Positions 40,450-57,431 of a stretch of 64,000 nt of DNA are shown here, in pieces. A program made the position numbers and the translations under genes. Numbering within the stretch: position 1 is the first letter of the stretch; the number at the start of each line of letters is the position of its first letter. The notes under the pieces were generated by a model. That model ran no database searches. It had not been told where the DNA came from and was given only the letters and a program-made list of their open reading frames with translations. Origin of the DNA: Ceratotherium simum simum. Lineage: Eukaryota > Chordata > Mammalia > Perissodactyla > Rhinocerotidae. The stretch spans positions 1,459,004-1,523,003 of the forward strand of contig NW_004454291.1 of NCBI RefSeq assembly GCF_000283155.1. Direction: 5' to 3'.

Positions 40450-42095
40450 TTTTCTTAATATTTATTTTTTTCTGATTATGAAAGCAATACTTATTTGCAG
40501 TAGAAAAGTGTGAAAATGTAGGAAAAGAAACCCACCATAGTAGGGGAGTCAGATGTATGAACAAATAATAAGTAACAGATGGGGGAATAAGCCAATAATG
40601 AAAGTAGGTACAAGATGCAGAGGCAGTTTGGAGAAAACGATGAGCTCAGTGGGGGTGGAAGAGGGCATGCATGATGCCCTGGAAAGGCTCCATAGAAAAG
40701 GTGAAGCTTATGATGAGGTTTTCAAAGATGAATAGGAGTTTGTTAGGTGGACAAGGAAGAGAGGGCATTCAGGAAGAAGGAACAGCATGTGCAAAGGCAT
40801 AGAGGCATTAAACAGCATTTGTGCTCCTGTAACTGTAGTTCTGCATCCCTTCAGTGTAAAGTATGTGGGAGGGAGGAGTTGGGGTGAGACGGGTGCTGGG
40901 GGGTAGGAGGGGGAAGTAGGCAGGGCTAGGAAGTGAAAAGCTCTACATCCTGATAAAGAATTTGGACTTTGACCTAGCGGATGAAAAGGAGCCACTGAAA
41001 GGTTTTGAGGTGGTGTCACCCAATTAGAATTTGAGAGAGACAACACGTGCATAGGTATGAAGAATGGATTAGAGGAGAAAGACTTTGGAAGCAAACAGAC
41101 CTGCTGTAAGGCTGGTGCCAAAGTCCACAAATGAGTTAAGGATGGCCTAGGCCAGTGCAGGGGTCACAGGAATGGGCAAAAAAGGATGGGCTAGAGATAC
41201 TGATGGACAAGCTGTAGGGGTAAGGAGACGGAGAGAAATGAGGCATCCAGACAATTCCCAGGTTTCTGGCTTGGCTGACTAGGAAGTTGATGATACCAGC
41301 AACCAAAGTAGGGAATATATGTAAGTAAGGAAAAATACACTTGTGGAGGAAGATAATATGAATCCTTTGTCATTCTGGGAGGAACAACTCTGGTGACCAT
41401 ATTTACCTTCGTATGTTGAAAATAGTCCATGTAATTTTTTATTCATTTCAAAATCTTTAGTTCTTCATTACTGACATATTTAAAATAATGCACTTGACTG
41501 GGCTTTCCTTTATTTTTTGAAGTAGAAAAAATTTAAACTCCATAAACAATTTATGAAAAAAAGAAGAAAATATCTTTGGTGAGTTTTTAAAAACAATCTT
41601 TTAATGAAAAAGAAACAATTTAAGATATTCTTCTCCACCACCACTCCATGGTTCACACTTCTGTTAGCTGAAGTGTTCAGGCTCTTCCCTTACTTGGGAA
41701 TTTCTCACATAATATCCTTTCTCAGAATTATTTGAGCTGGATCTCAAAGAACAGGCATGACTTGGGATGGGCAGGGGGCATTAGGAATGAAACTGCTTTT
41801 GCTATGACCGATAATATCCTGGGAAATCTTGCCCATCCCTCTCATTGCACAGATGAGAAGGCAAAACCAGAAGCTTACAAGGAGGCAGAATTCAGCTCAA
41901 CTTAATTTCCAGCAATCAGAATGCTCAACAGTGGAATGGTCTGCTTTTGCCCGGTGCTACAATGTGCCTCTCATCCCCGAAGATATTACGATAGAGAATG
42001 GACAGCCATCTGTCAGGGATACTATTGAAAGTCTGCACTGAGAGGTTGAAGATGGTTCCTAAGGCCCTCTTGGACTCTAATTTTCCTTGACTGGA
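40450..42095. other. No gene seen
   Basis: Unique-looking sequence. The 140-codon minus-strand frame 40,708-41,130 and the 70-codon frame at 41,829 show no family features. Confidence 0.5.
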
Positions 42096-42097
42096 TG

Positions 42098-42623
42098 TGA
42101 GGAGCTGGGGCAGGTCATGGGAACACTGTGAGTGAACAAACTCATGGGCGTGAACGTAGGGCGTGTATGAAGCCTTGTTATCATTTTGCTATTTGAAGTG
42201 ACAGATTCTTTGCTTGACCAAACTTGACTCAGGCTCCTGAACTTTCTCCTAGGCCCAGCAGTGCACTTCCTTGTAAAATCTAGTTTTAGCAAGAATGCTG
42301 CTAAGCCAGTTTAGCAAGAGCTCCCCCATCCTCCATATCTGATCTCCCCTCGGTCTCAAATCCGGTTCTTCTCTCTCCACCATCACCCAAGGGTGATGTC
42401 TGATCACCCTGACCTGTCTTCAGCAAGAATCCTGTTAGGTCAGTTTAGCCAAAACCCCTCTTACTCTTGATGTTTCCTCTTAGAAATTTTCCATCCACTC
42501 ACTCCCACCTAGCTGCTTGGCTATAACTTCCCACTTGACCATGCTGTATTCAGAATTGAGCCAGTTCTATACTGAGGTCTCTTTTCCCCTATTGCAATAG
42601 TTCTGAATAAAACCTGGTTTTCA
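42098..42623 (+). mobile_element. ERV LTR-like element, probable 4-bp TSD
   Basis: TGAGGAGCTGG ... GGTTTTCA with GATG at 42,094-42,097 and 42,624-42,627. Contains GAATAAAACC near the end. An internal diverged direct duplication occurs: AGCAAGAATGCTGCTAAGCC near 42,288 and AGCAAGAATCCTGTTAGGTC near 42,422, each followed by AGTTTAGC. Confidence 0.55.
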
Positions 42624-43084
42624 GATGTGTAAAGAAGACCAGTAAGAGATAAGCCTACGCAGGTATAGAGAGACCAACTCAAGGAAAGCCTTGACTATAC
42701 AGCTAATGAGTTTAAATTTTATTCTATAAGGAAGAAGCCACTAAAACTTTCTGATAAAGGAGTAACAAGATGGGTGTAGTGCTTTGGAGAGATTACCTTG
42801 AGAGAAAATATATTAATCCATTAGGAGAAGATTTATATAATCCAGGGGAGAAGTAATAAGGACCTGAACTCTAGCATTAGTAGCAATGGAAATGAAGAGG
42901 AGGAACTATGGAGGAGATTGTAGTCATAACTGACAGGACACGACAATCGCCTGGATGAGATTTACTCCTCATACATGTCTCCCCACCTCACATCCAAGCC
43001 ATCTAGGCCATGTTGTCCAGCCTTCCACCAAGTAGAGCCACCCAAAGGAAGTCTTCCATTCTCTGATCTCATTGTCATCTCTCT

Positions 43085-43260
43085 GGGCAAGTTCAATTCT
43101 GTTTCCTCATCTGTAAGATGGGGTTAATACTAACACCTGCCTCACAAACAGGCTGTTGTACACACGTTGTTGTGATTAAATGATTTAATATATAAAAACC
43201 ACTTCGAAAAGGGCCAGGCAGAGCACATGCTACATGACAGCTACTATTAGTACCATCACT
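43085..43260 (-). repeat. MIR SINE fragment
   Basis: TTTCCTCATCTGTAAGATGG, then TGTTGTGATTAAATGATTTA and GGGCCAGGCAGAGCACATGC. Confidence 0.75.
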
Positions 43261-43597
43261 TGGAAATCCCACCTCCTCCATGACCTCAACTCTGAAACCT
43301 TTCCCTTTGACAACGATCTCTTATCTTTTCACTCCATGCTTATTGAATCCGCCCAGGACGTGACGCTGGTTAGATGCAGGACAAGAATAATCAAATAAAA
43401 CTCAGAAGTTTTAACCCTGCAAGGTTTCAGAAATTTTGAGAGGGGCAGTTAACGAGAAAGACGTATCTGGCTTGAAACATGTAATTTGAAACTTCCAGCA
43501 GTCCAAGCGTAAATGCCCTGCATTCTGCTAGAGACCCAAGACTGGAGCCTGGGAGAGCTCAGTACCACACACACAGATTTAAAACTCATTTGCATAG

Positions 43598-43840
43598 TGG
43601 CCAGCCCGGTGGCGTAGCGGTTAAATGCACAGGCTCCGCTTTGCCGGCCAGGGTTCGGATCCCGGGCGCGCACCAACGTACCGCTTGTCATGCCATGCTG
43701 TGGCGGCATCCCATATAAAGTATAGGAAGATGGACAAGGATGCTAGCCCAGGGCCAGTCTTCCTCAGCAAAAAGAGGAGGATTGGTGACAGATGTCAGCT
43801 CAGGGCTAATCCTCCTCAAAAAAAAGCGAAAAAGAAAAAA
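43598..43840 (+). mobile_element. ERE SINE, sense, 16-bp TSD
   Basis: AAACTCATTTGCATAG (43,582-43,597) and AAACTTATTTGCATAG (43,841-43,856), with one mismatch. Contains AAAAAGAGGAGGATTGG modules. Confidence 0.95.
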
Positions 43841-44384
43841 AAACTTATTTGCATAGAGGTAATAGTTGAAGCCATGGGAGTAAATGGGTTCCCAGGATAA
43901 TGGCACAGAGACAAACTCATACTATGACTGAACATCAAGGAATGCTCAGTTTGGGACTGAGAAAAGAGGAATCATTATGGGAAATAGGAATAATCAGGAG
44001 AATCAAGTAAATAAAATATTATAGTAGTTCAAAGATATTTAACATTTTTCATGCAATCGCCCTGATCAGTTTCAGGTCCCCCTGAGACGCTCTGAAGGAA
44101 GTCAGGAAGCCTTTTTGGGGCGGGGGAGGGGGTTCAGCATCTGGGCAGAGAAGGGGCTGATCCTTCATGTATAGTGACTATTCATCACCTAGCAGTTTTA
44201 CCTGTTCAAGGGTCTTTTCCGGAGCTCCACAACAGAAACCTCCACATCAGTGGCCATGCTCAGGCCCACCCCAAAATGTCCTGTCCAGAAGCTCCACTCC
44301 TTACCACAGATCATCTGTCCTGTAAGACCCAGCGCAAGTTTATCTCCTCCTGGAACTTTTCTCTAACTATTCCATTACTATTTC

Positions 44385-44525
44385 CTCCTTCTCAGCGTAA
44401 ATTTTTAGGCTCTACCCTCAGAAATTATTTTATAGGTCTGATTTGGGGGACAGAAACCTGCATTACTAACAAGCAGCCTAGTGATTCTAATATGGATAGT
44501 TTGTGGTCTACACTTTGAGAAAAAA
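44385..44525. repeat. hAT-type MITE-like fragment, antisense
   Basis: CTCAGAAATTATTTTATAGG, CTGCATTACTAACAAGCAGC, AGTGATTCTAATATGGATAG, CACTTTGAGAA follows the MER-type hAT terminal pattern. Confidence 0.5.
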
Positions 44526-44796
44526 AGTTTACTTGCAAGTATGTGGTGAATCATGTCAAAGAAGAGCCAAAATGCTGAGTTTCATTATAGCTTTAAGAAA
44601 TTAAAAACATATTAGATGGTCAATCACAATATATGATCCAAAATTTTTCAGAGGCCAGAGTTCCAGACATTTCCTCATCTTCTCCATGACTGTAACATCC
44701 TCCCACCAAACCAAGAAATCTAAATACGCCCACTGCTACCCAGCTTTTGTCAGGGACCCTACCAGTAACACCTTTCTAGTTTGAGTTGCTGGTCCT

Positions 44797-44965
44797 AAGT
44801 ATCGTACCACAGAATGATACGCAGCACGTAAAATCCTACATGTGTGTATGAAGGTGGGAGCAACTGTCTAAACGATTTAGTCTGTGGCAGTATCTAGAGA
44901 AATACACTGGAGTCTTGAGGGAAAGAGGTCATGTGTTTGTGACTAAGAGAAAAGGTCTGTCTGTA
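44797..44965 (+). repeat. Right copy of an unassigned duplicated segment
   Basis: TAAGTATCGTACCACAGAAT ... AATCCTACATGTGTGTATGA ... GTCTGTGGCAGTATCTAGAG ... GGAGTCTTGAGGGAAAGAGG. Same order as 37,860-38,048, with roughly four of five bases matching by eye. Absent elsewhere in the window. Confidence 0.8.
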
Positions 44966-44999
44966 AAAAAATGCTTTAACTGAAATAAATCTGGCCCCT

Positions 45000-46189
45000 G
45001 CACAGAAACACACTCCATCTCTCCTTCTGAAAAACTATTCTGTTTAATAGTGCACTTCATTTACGCTACAGGATGAGCAGGATTGGGAAAACATAAGGAG
45101 AGGTCACCCCTTCCACTGGGAAAACTCAGGAGCTCCATCTTCACCCAGCAACGAGCCCTGCCGCCAGGCTCAGGCCAGAGCCTTCCTTCTCTGGGCTTTG
45201 CTCTATGTTCACATTCATACTCTGCTGCTGACGTCAGAGGCGCGGTCAGGGGAGGGCTGGCTGTGGGGCCAGATGTCACAGGTCACAGGTAACATGGGAC
45301 AGGGCAAGCTGGTTGAACGAGCTCCTTAAAAGCATCCTCAGTAACTAGAGGCTCAGATTAAATCACTTTTCATCACAGGAGTGGTGAGAGAGAGAAGGGA
45401 GGAAAGGAAACAGAGGCCAAGGCTAAATGCTTTTGATCCTCTCCCTCATGTCAGACTCACTGATTAGATGGATTTCCCAGTTAGTTCTGTCACAACAGGG
45501 AAGGACAATGGGTTTCCCAACAAAATTGCCAGACTGCTGTTGGAAACCTGGTCTTGCTGCTCCAAGAGCCCTAAACGATAGTCACCACAGAAAGCCTCTC
45601 TTGGGCTCTTCCCCCCTCTTCAATAAAATAACAAATCCCCCAGCACCAAATTTCCATAATTAATGAAATCATGAAACAAAATAGCACATTACTTATCAAA
45701 ACTTAAAGCTGGATTAGGAATAGTGGCTTTGAAATACAGCCTCCATTTCCCCTTCCTAGCAAATAACAGGACCCAGAACATTCTTTCTACTGCCTCCTGT
45801 GCTAACGATACTGACTCCACCTAGAGGAATCCTTAGAATCTTATTCCTACTGTGCTTCCATCCCCACCTCGGAAAGAAAGGCTCCCCTGGTGTGAGAAAT
45901 ATGGTCTAGTGCAAATTCCCTTCCAAATGGAAGGTGACTGGTCCCAGAGCTTCCCTCTACTCCCAGCACTTCATCTGCTGCTTGCCTCCTAATTTTTCAA
46001 GGCTGCTATCATTCCTGGGGAAACTGACTAGGTTGCTAATCACGGTACCAGGATGATTGGCCCAATTTGCCCCATTATCTAAAGTAAAAGGTCTGAGTTG
46101 GAAGGGACACATTCTAAGTTGTTCATACTTGTAAGGCAGGAGCTCTTCAGACTCAGCAGAAGTGAGGAAAACAGGTGTGTGGCTCTCTT
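45000..46189 (-). other. ZNF3 3' UTR and downstream flank
   Basis: No coding signal. The sequence continues at ordinary composition from the stop codon. A possible minus-strand polyadenylation signal ATTAAA (plus-strand TTTAAT) occurs near 45,036. No AATAAA was found closer, so the UTR end is unresolved. Confidence 0.45.
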
Positions 46190-50660
<4,471 letters not shown>

Positions 50661-51293
50661 CTGCAGAAGCAAAAATTCAGGGTTCAAAGACAATAAAAAA
50701 AAAAACACCTCCTGAATACAGAAAGAAGGGAACTAGCAGTTCAGTTAGCACCCAAGAAGAGCAAGAGGAAATGCAGCAACTGGAACTAGTCTTTTAGATC
50801 CTGGTGAATATAGACACCTACTCCCTGTAATGAGACTACACGAGGACCACAGAGAGGGCCCAAGGTCCTCAACAACATCCCACCTTTAGGTCCCTCAACA
50901 CACTGAGTGATATTTGTTAACAACAAAAAAAAGGGAACGCTGGTGCCAAATAATATTAACAGAATGAAATACTAAGCAACTATTGAAGTCACAAATATCA
51001 GAGTAAAGTGAAAAAGTGTGTACACAAAGATTGCAAAATGTGTATGTATCATACCAACTTTAAAGAATATTTGGGATACTGGATAAAACTAACTGTTTAG
51101 AGATTAAAAAAAAGACCTCATAAACATTAGAATTAGTAGAAGGAAAATAAACTTCCTTTAGTAGGTTTCTAGCTGTTATATTAAATCTGGGTGCTAACCT
51201 TAGAGGAAAGGGGCAATGAAATAGCCCCCAATAACAGAGACCAGAGGAAGTTTCCACGAGATCTCTGCCTCTCATTTTAAAAACTTGTGGAGG

Positions 51294-51508
51294 GCCGGCC
51301 CCGTGGCTTAGCGGTTAAGTGCACGCACTCGGCTGCTGGCGGCCCGGGGTTCGGATCCCGGGCGCGCACCAATGCACCGCTTCTCCACCCATGCTGAGGC
51401 CGCGTCCCTCATACAGCAACTAGAAGGATGTGCAGCTATGACATACAACTATCTACTGGGGCTTTGGGGGAAAAAAAATAAATAAATAAAATTATTAAAA
51501 AAAAAAAA
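51294..51508 (+). mobile_element. ERE SINE, sense
   Basis: GGGCCGGCCCCGTGGCTTAG head, CTTTGGGGGAAAAAAAATAA tail. The duplicated target is probably AAAACTTGTGG/AAAACTTAGGG. In the ZNF3 5' intron. Confidence 0.93.
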
Positions 51509-51731
51509 CTTAGGGAAACAACACCTGTCTTACAGAACTAGGGCAAATAGTTCAGATCTATTTAATGAAATCAGATAAATTCTTTCTTCTCTCTCTTCTA
51601 AGACAGTTTTCTGCTCACAGTCCCAGTCAAAGGTGGGATATGACTGAGGAAGTGGGGCCTTTCTGTGGTCCTGGAGAGTCTCATTATAGGCAGCAAGTGC
51701 AGATATTCATGAGGATCTAAAAGGCTGGGAG

Positions 51732-51988
51732 TTGGGGCCGGCCAGGTAATGCAGCGGTTAGGTGCGTGCGCTCCCCTTTGGCGGCCCAGCGTTTGCAGGT
51801 TCAGTTCGAGGGCGCGCACCGACGCACCACTTGTCAAGCCACACTGTGGCGGCGTCCCGTGGAAAATAGAGGAAGATGAGCACGGATGTTAGCCCAGGCC
51901 AGTCTTCCTCAGCAAAAAGAGGAGGACTGGCATCAGACGTTAGCTCAGGGCTAGTCTTCCTCAAAAAAAAAAAAATAATAATAATAAT
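51732..51988 (+). mobile_element. ERE SINE, sense, 14-bp perfect TSD
   Basis: TAAAAGGCTGGGAG lies at 51,718-51,731 and 51,989-52,002. Two tail modules. In the ZNF3 5' intron. Confidence 0.95.
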
Positions 51989-54239
51989 TAAAAGGCTGGG
52001 AGCTGTGTTTCCTCTCACTGGTAAGGTAGCAGCAGCCTTCTTTTTATCTCCCTTCTCTCATAATACATTTCCTTGGGTCAGAATGTTATGTCCCTAAAGC
52101 AGGGACCAATACGTTTTTAAAAACACACGGTTACTTATTACTTCGTTTTTATCCCTACTAATGTCCCTACTCCCCATTTGCTACGACGATCAAAAGAGGT
52201 CTGTTCTCTGTGGCTCTAGTGAATAAAATACAACATTAGGAGCTAGACTAAGGTTTGGGTCTCAAGTAGAAGTTTCTACTTCACACTTGAATGCTGTAGC
52301 AAGAATCAACAGACCTAGATTAGGTGCAGCAGCCACCAGAGCATCTTTACACTTAGACAAGAGCAAAGAAAAAAAACCTTGGACTTTGTCTACCTCTCTC
52401 TATTTATTTGCTCATATAACAAACATTTGTTGAGTACCAACTATATTGCAAAGCACTATTGAAAGGAATAAAAAGACAGGAACACAAAAAGTATTTGCTT
52501 CATCATTAGAGACTGTTGCATTCACATAAAGCATAAAAAATGGAGGGGCCCTGTCTGAGAGCCACTGAGAGTTCAGAGAAGTCCAATCTTTGGGCAACAA
52601 GGGGGTACAGAATGCCCACCACTAATGCCATTACACAGTGAAAACCACTGAATCAGGTGTGAGCCAGGCCCACCGGCAACCAAGGTGCCACAACTTCTTG
52701 TCACCATCACCCTCCCTGCTGGGTCCCTTCAACAATCTCAGAGCCAGTCATCTTTTTGTTCCTATCAAGCAACTTTACAATTTCCAGGACTGTTTATAAG
52801 CAGACACCTCCAATAAATCAGCTCTCAGTCCAAACTCTCCTTAGAGAGGAAAGTCAGAAGCTCTGACTCCAGAGGAAAAAAGCCAGACACTCTCCTCACA
52901 GCTGGGTTAACCAAAGTTGGAACTCAAAAGCACATTGTTGAGAACAAGTCCCCAGTGTCAAGATCAGTAAACAATGTTTCTCATAGAAAGAAAAATCTCC
53001 ATTGTGCCCCACAGCTTCAGGTCCAGGCAGGGCCCTTCTCCTGCCCTGCTGCCAACCCCTCTCCCTGGAGCTGTTCCTGGGGACTGAGAAAGATGACCTG
53101 GTGGTGAAAGCAAGTCACCGAAAGCTTTACCTGATGGATTCTTTCCTTCCTTCTTTGGAGTTAGTCCCTAGAAGGCTAGAGTAGCAATTACTGGGAATTT
53201 AGCAGCCTCTGTTCAAGTTCCTAGGAATTCTGACTTTAGTTGATGCCAATGCTGTATGATTTAAGGAAAAAAAAGAAAAGAAAAAGGAATTTAAAATATT
53301 CATGTAAACTTCACCTCTAATCTACATATCTAAATATTCACAGACAAGAATAAGAGAGAACATATTCTAATAAACACCAATTAAGACCACAACTTGGTAC
53401 TGGCACTGCACCCCTGGAGAGAGCTGAAAGGGGACTGAAGATTCTCCAGGTCAACCTCCCCCCAGTGTAAGAATCGCCTTCTCAAGTTCCTACGTTCTGT
53501 CAGCTAATTTGCTAGATACTCTCAACTACTTCAGCAGGGAGTCTGTTCCACGGCTGCACAGCTCAGCCATTAGAGAGGTCTTCGGATGGTAAGCTGAAAA
53601 CCTATCCCCCTGGACTTTCACCTCACAGACGCCTACTGTCCTACGGAGCTTCAAAGAAAGATCTTCTCCTTCCACATAACTGTTCACCAAACACTGGAAA
53701 CCAAATGATGCCCACTCTCCACAAACTTCTTGGGGAATAACACCTTTCGTTCCTCTAATTATTCCATAGATTTCAGGCTCATTATCCCGCTTATCCTCTG
53801 TGGAATTTACGTACGCTCCTCAGAGCATACACACCGGTCTGTGTTCAATCCCACTTCAAAAGCGGATCAAATCAGGGATCTAACACAATTGGAAACGGGA
53901 GACAGACATAGCTGTACCACTCCCCGTAAAAGTCTCGGTTTACAGGGCGCCAGCGGGCTTATTCCCGGCAGCTGAGTTTGCACTCCCTCCCAGACCTTGT
54001 TCTAACTGCGCGGACGTCGTAGCTCTCCTCACGCTCTGATCCTCAGACCCAGCTAAGTAAAACTGACCTCCTCTCCTGAGGCGGGCGCGAGTAACCGTGT
54101 TAAGGTGAAATAAAAGCATCTCGGAGAACTAAGTTAGGGTCGCTGTCATCAGCTGTTTTAAAGAGGGACCCCTCCACAGCCATACTGGAACTTTTAAGTG
54201 ATCGCGCTGGGCGCTGTTTAAGTCACAAAACCAGACCGG

Positions 54240-54960
54240 AGCCCCTTTCCTCCCCTCCTCGCAGGGCCCCGTTCGGGGGGCGCGGGGGTCCTCCGGGGGA
54301 GCGGAGTCAGGGACCGGCTGCGGGGGAGCGAGCGGCGCCTCCCGGCACCCTGCTCCGGGGGGGCCTGGGGACCCCGCGGGCCGCAGCAGCACGGCCACCA
54401 CCCCCTTCCCCGGCGACCACAGCCTCCGTCTCACCGCGCGCCCCGGGGGCGGCCGGACTCACCCTGGGGGCAAGGACGGGAGACTGGGGAGGGCCGGACA
54501 CAGAACAGGCCCTGCCGGACCCTGTCACAGACCCACACACCAGGGACAGAACAAAGAACGGAAGTTCTCTCCGTTTCGCTTCCGGGTCGGGCCTTTTCAC
54601 CCCCCACCCCCCACCCCCGGGTCCCCCACGCCCACTTGTTCTCTCTAGGAAAATGGGAGGTCTTCGCCTCTCGATGGTTTGCTGACTCAGGGCCTCTGAC
54701 CTGCGGCCAGGGCGCAGGGCCCCGAGCTGACGCGGCACTCGGGCCTGACGCTCCCGCTCGCCGCGCCCCCTGCTGGCCGGACCGGGCGGGACGCCGCGCA
54801 CGCCGCCCTCAGGGCGCATGCTCGGGCGCTGCGGGCCCAAGACGGGGCGGTGGGCGCGTTGCGGGGCGTGGGCACGGTGGTCGTCCTGCCGGCGCTCGGC
54901 TCGGGGTCTTCTGCTGCTCGCCGAGGGCCGTGGAGAGCTCACGGCGCCTGAGCGATCGCG
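54240..54960 (-). promoter_or_regulatory. CpG island, probable ZNF3 promoter
   Basis: Very GC-rich, CpG-dense block directly upstream of the minus-strand ZNF3 exons. A C-rich simple tract (CCCCCAC-like) lies at about 54,598-54,622. A consensus minus-strand donor GTGAGT at 54,462-54,457 fits a non-coding first exon ending at 54,463. Long open frames here (such as 54,307-54,981 minus) are composition artefacts. Promoter identity is inferred from position; the transcription start is not determined. Confidence 0.75.
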
Positions 54961-56137
54961 GAGGGCTCTTGAAGGATTCATCGATACAAAAAAAATTCAC
55001 ATTTATTTGAAATTGCTTCCAAATTAACCAAGTTTATGCGTCCAGAGTTTTTTGTTTCATGTAAAAATGCGCCCTTTAAATTACTAAAATCTGAAGAAAA
55101 CGTTCCAGCCTTTCAGGGAGTTCACGTGAGGACAAAACCCGTACAAGTGATGAGAGCAGACAAGACCTGGGAAATCCCATTGGTGTGACTAATGTGTGAA
55201 ACTCTTGAGGGCAGGGGCGGCGACTCTTCGCGGTTCACTCACGTGCACTCACTGTTATGTCCTCACACGAGAAATCCTGTAAGTGTCCGAATTAAATCCT
55301 TACAGATTATATACAAAAGGAAATCTTGTGATCCTGAGTAACCAAGGCCCTCCTGAGTCCCCTTATAGGCCCACCTGGCATTTGATCCCAATTTTTACCG
55401 CATCCAATATTTGTAGCGCATCCAGTCAGCTCTTCGAATGCAGCAGACCTTACCCTCTGGTGACTTCAGTCTAAGGACAGTATTTAAATAACCAGTTCCT
55501 GTACAATATGGTATGTGCTAGGAAAAGAGGACCAAGAGCAGGGCCCTGTGGGGAGGCAAGAAGACGCTCCAAAAGTGAAGCAGGCTGGATGAGGGGAAGG
55601 GGAGTGTTCTGCACAGAGGAAACAGTCAGTGCAAAGGCCCTGAGGCAAGACAGAACAATGCACAAGTAACTAAGAAAACTTGAGGGTGGCCTGAGAGGTG
55701 TGGGTGTGTGACCCATCTCCAGTTCTTCTAGACCTAAGTGAGAGTTTGAGCAAAACTTGGAATAGCCAAGCCACTCAATAAACTCAATCCTCCCCCCCAA
55801 CAAAACTGGGCATTTTTCCTTTTCCTCTTCTCGATTCCTTATTCTTCCACTCCTCCCTTAAGGACAAGAACAGAGATGAAGAAGGAGGCAGTGGCAAGAA
55901 GAGGGAAGGAAGGAAGTAGAGTGAGGCTCCTCAAAGTGGGATTGTTTGTTTTGTAAAAGTTCTCTCAGTGACAATCTTCAGGGAACAGCTCTTAGCCTCC
56001 CAGCATCTTCAATACAATTTTATTACTCTGGGGCTAAGTCAATTTGCAGTTTACCATTCGTTTTTGCCCCAAAACCCAGCCACCTCGAAAGCCACCCAGT
56101 TAATGATTATTCTTCTGAGTCTGTGGTCTGCATAGTG
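54961..56137. other. No gene seen
   Basis: Sequence beyond the ZNF3 CpG island. Polypurine stretches near 55,860-55,925. No exon recognised. Confidence 0.5.
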
Positions 56138-56141
56138 CCAT

Positions 56142-56621
56142 TGTAACCAAACTCAATGGGTTGGTCTCTTGGTGAGTTTGGAGCCAAAAAGCGCAACCAA
56201 AGCAGACGTAGGTCAAGAAAGGGGTTATTGCTTGTACAAGCAATGGTGAACACTGGGAATATCTCCCAAAGCAGTGTCTCACGGAGATCCGTGCTGGTGG
56301 AGACTTTATACACAGGAGAGCAGAGGATAGCAGGTTTATTTGTAACTACTGTGTAACAGCTGTGTTCATTTAGGGCGCATGTGTAGCAGGTAAACATGTT
56401 GGTACATGCATCGCATGATCTGAAAATGGCTGCTTAGACCCTCCTGGAGAAGGAGAATTTAAGATGCTAATGAGTTTAAGGTAGCTTGGGGCTGGAACAT
56501 TTTGCAGGCATCTTGCTGTAGACGTGTACGTTTCTCCGCAACATAGCAACATCTGCAAAATCAATTTCTGCAAAACTGAACGCATAGTTTCTTCTTGTCT
56601 GAAAAACATTTGACAGACACA
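56142..56621 (-). mobile_element. Solo ERV LTR, antisense, 4-bp TSD
   Basis: Plus-strand ends TGTAACCAAAC and TGACAGACACA, with CCAT at 56,138-56,141 and 56,622-56,625. In antisense it reads TGTGTCTGTCA ... GTTTGGTTACA, carrying GCAATAACCCCTTTC, a typical LTR polyadenylation region. Confidence 0.7.
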
Positions 56622-57136
56622 CCATGAGTCACTTGGGATGCTCAAGGCAGTCCACCAAGGTGGGGAAGAAGACATTTATGCTTCCCTTATAGTTCTTACC
56701 CAAAAGAAAGATAAAAGGGTAGTAAACAAAAGTAGGCTTTGTAAAAAAGTCAGTAAGAAGAAGGGTAGTATAGTACCGTCCTGGGGGTCTCTTGTCAGAC
56801 TGTAGCATTCTTCAGATAAACATATGAGAACCCAGATAGGAGAGGTGGGAATTGAGAACACTCAAATCTTCCCAGATGTGTGTGGAGACAGCAAGTTTTG
56901 AGAGAATCATATTTCTTATGATCCTTATTTTCTATCTGTACACCTTTAAAGCTGTTTCTCTGGAAAACATCCCCACGGCCAGGCTACCCTTTTTCACGGT
57001 TGCCTTCCCCACCTGACAGTAGATAGTCAGGCTTGTCACCCCCAAATCTTACAGCAGGGCCTTTGGGGTGTCACAACTTCTGGGGTACCAAACTAAAGGA
57101 TTCATTTGAAATATTGCTGCCAGTACTAAGTGATCA

Positions 57137-57385
57137 GGGGGCCGGCCCTGCGGCGAAGTGGTTAAGTGCGCGTGCTCCGCTGCCGGCGGCCGGGGTTCGG
57201 ATCCCAGGTGCGCACCCACACACCGCTTGTCAGGCCGTGCTGTGGCAGCGTCACATATAAAGTGGAGGAAGATGGGCACGGATGTTAGCTCAGGGCCAGT
57301 CTTCCTCAGCAAAAAGAGGAGAATTGGCATGGATGTTAGCTCAGGGCTGGTCTTCCTCACACACACACACACTAAAATAAATAAA

Positions 57386-57417
<32 letters not shown>

Positions 57418-57418
57418 A
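57137..57418 (+). mobile_element. ERE SINE, sense, 13-bp perfect TSD
   Basis: TACTAAGTGATCA lies at 57,124-57,136 and 57,419-57,431. The tail ends in (CA)n and (AAAT)n. Confidence 0.95.
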
Positions 57419-57420
57419 TA
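57379..57420. repeat. (AAAT)n tetranucleotide repeat
   Basis: About eight AAAT units at the ERE tail. A likely polymorphic microsatellite. Confidence 0.9.
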
Positions 57421-57431
57421 CTAAGTGATCA

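Larger units (their letters stand above)
50661..54463 (-). other. ZNF3 5' intron region
   Basis: Stretch between the first coding exon and the likely promoter. It contains two plus-oriented ERE SINEs (51,294 and 51,732) and otherwise unique-looking sequence. Additional non-coding 5' exons may exist but none is certain. A clean GTGAGT donor at 54,462-54,457 is the best candidate for the end of non-coding exon 1. Confidence 0.5.

Noticed and set aside
54307..55010. Open frames of 224 and 124 codons at the ZNF3 CpG island
   Set aside because: GC-rich promoter sequence. The translation is low-complexity Arg/Ala/Pro.
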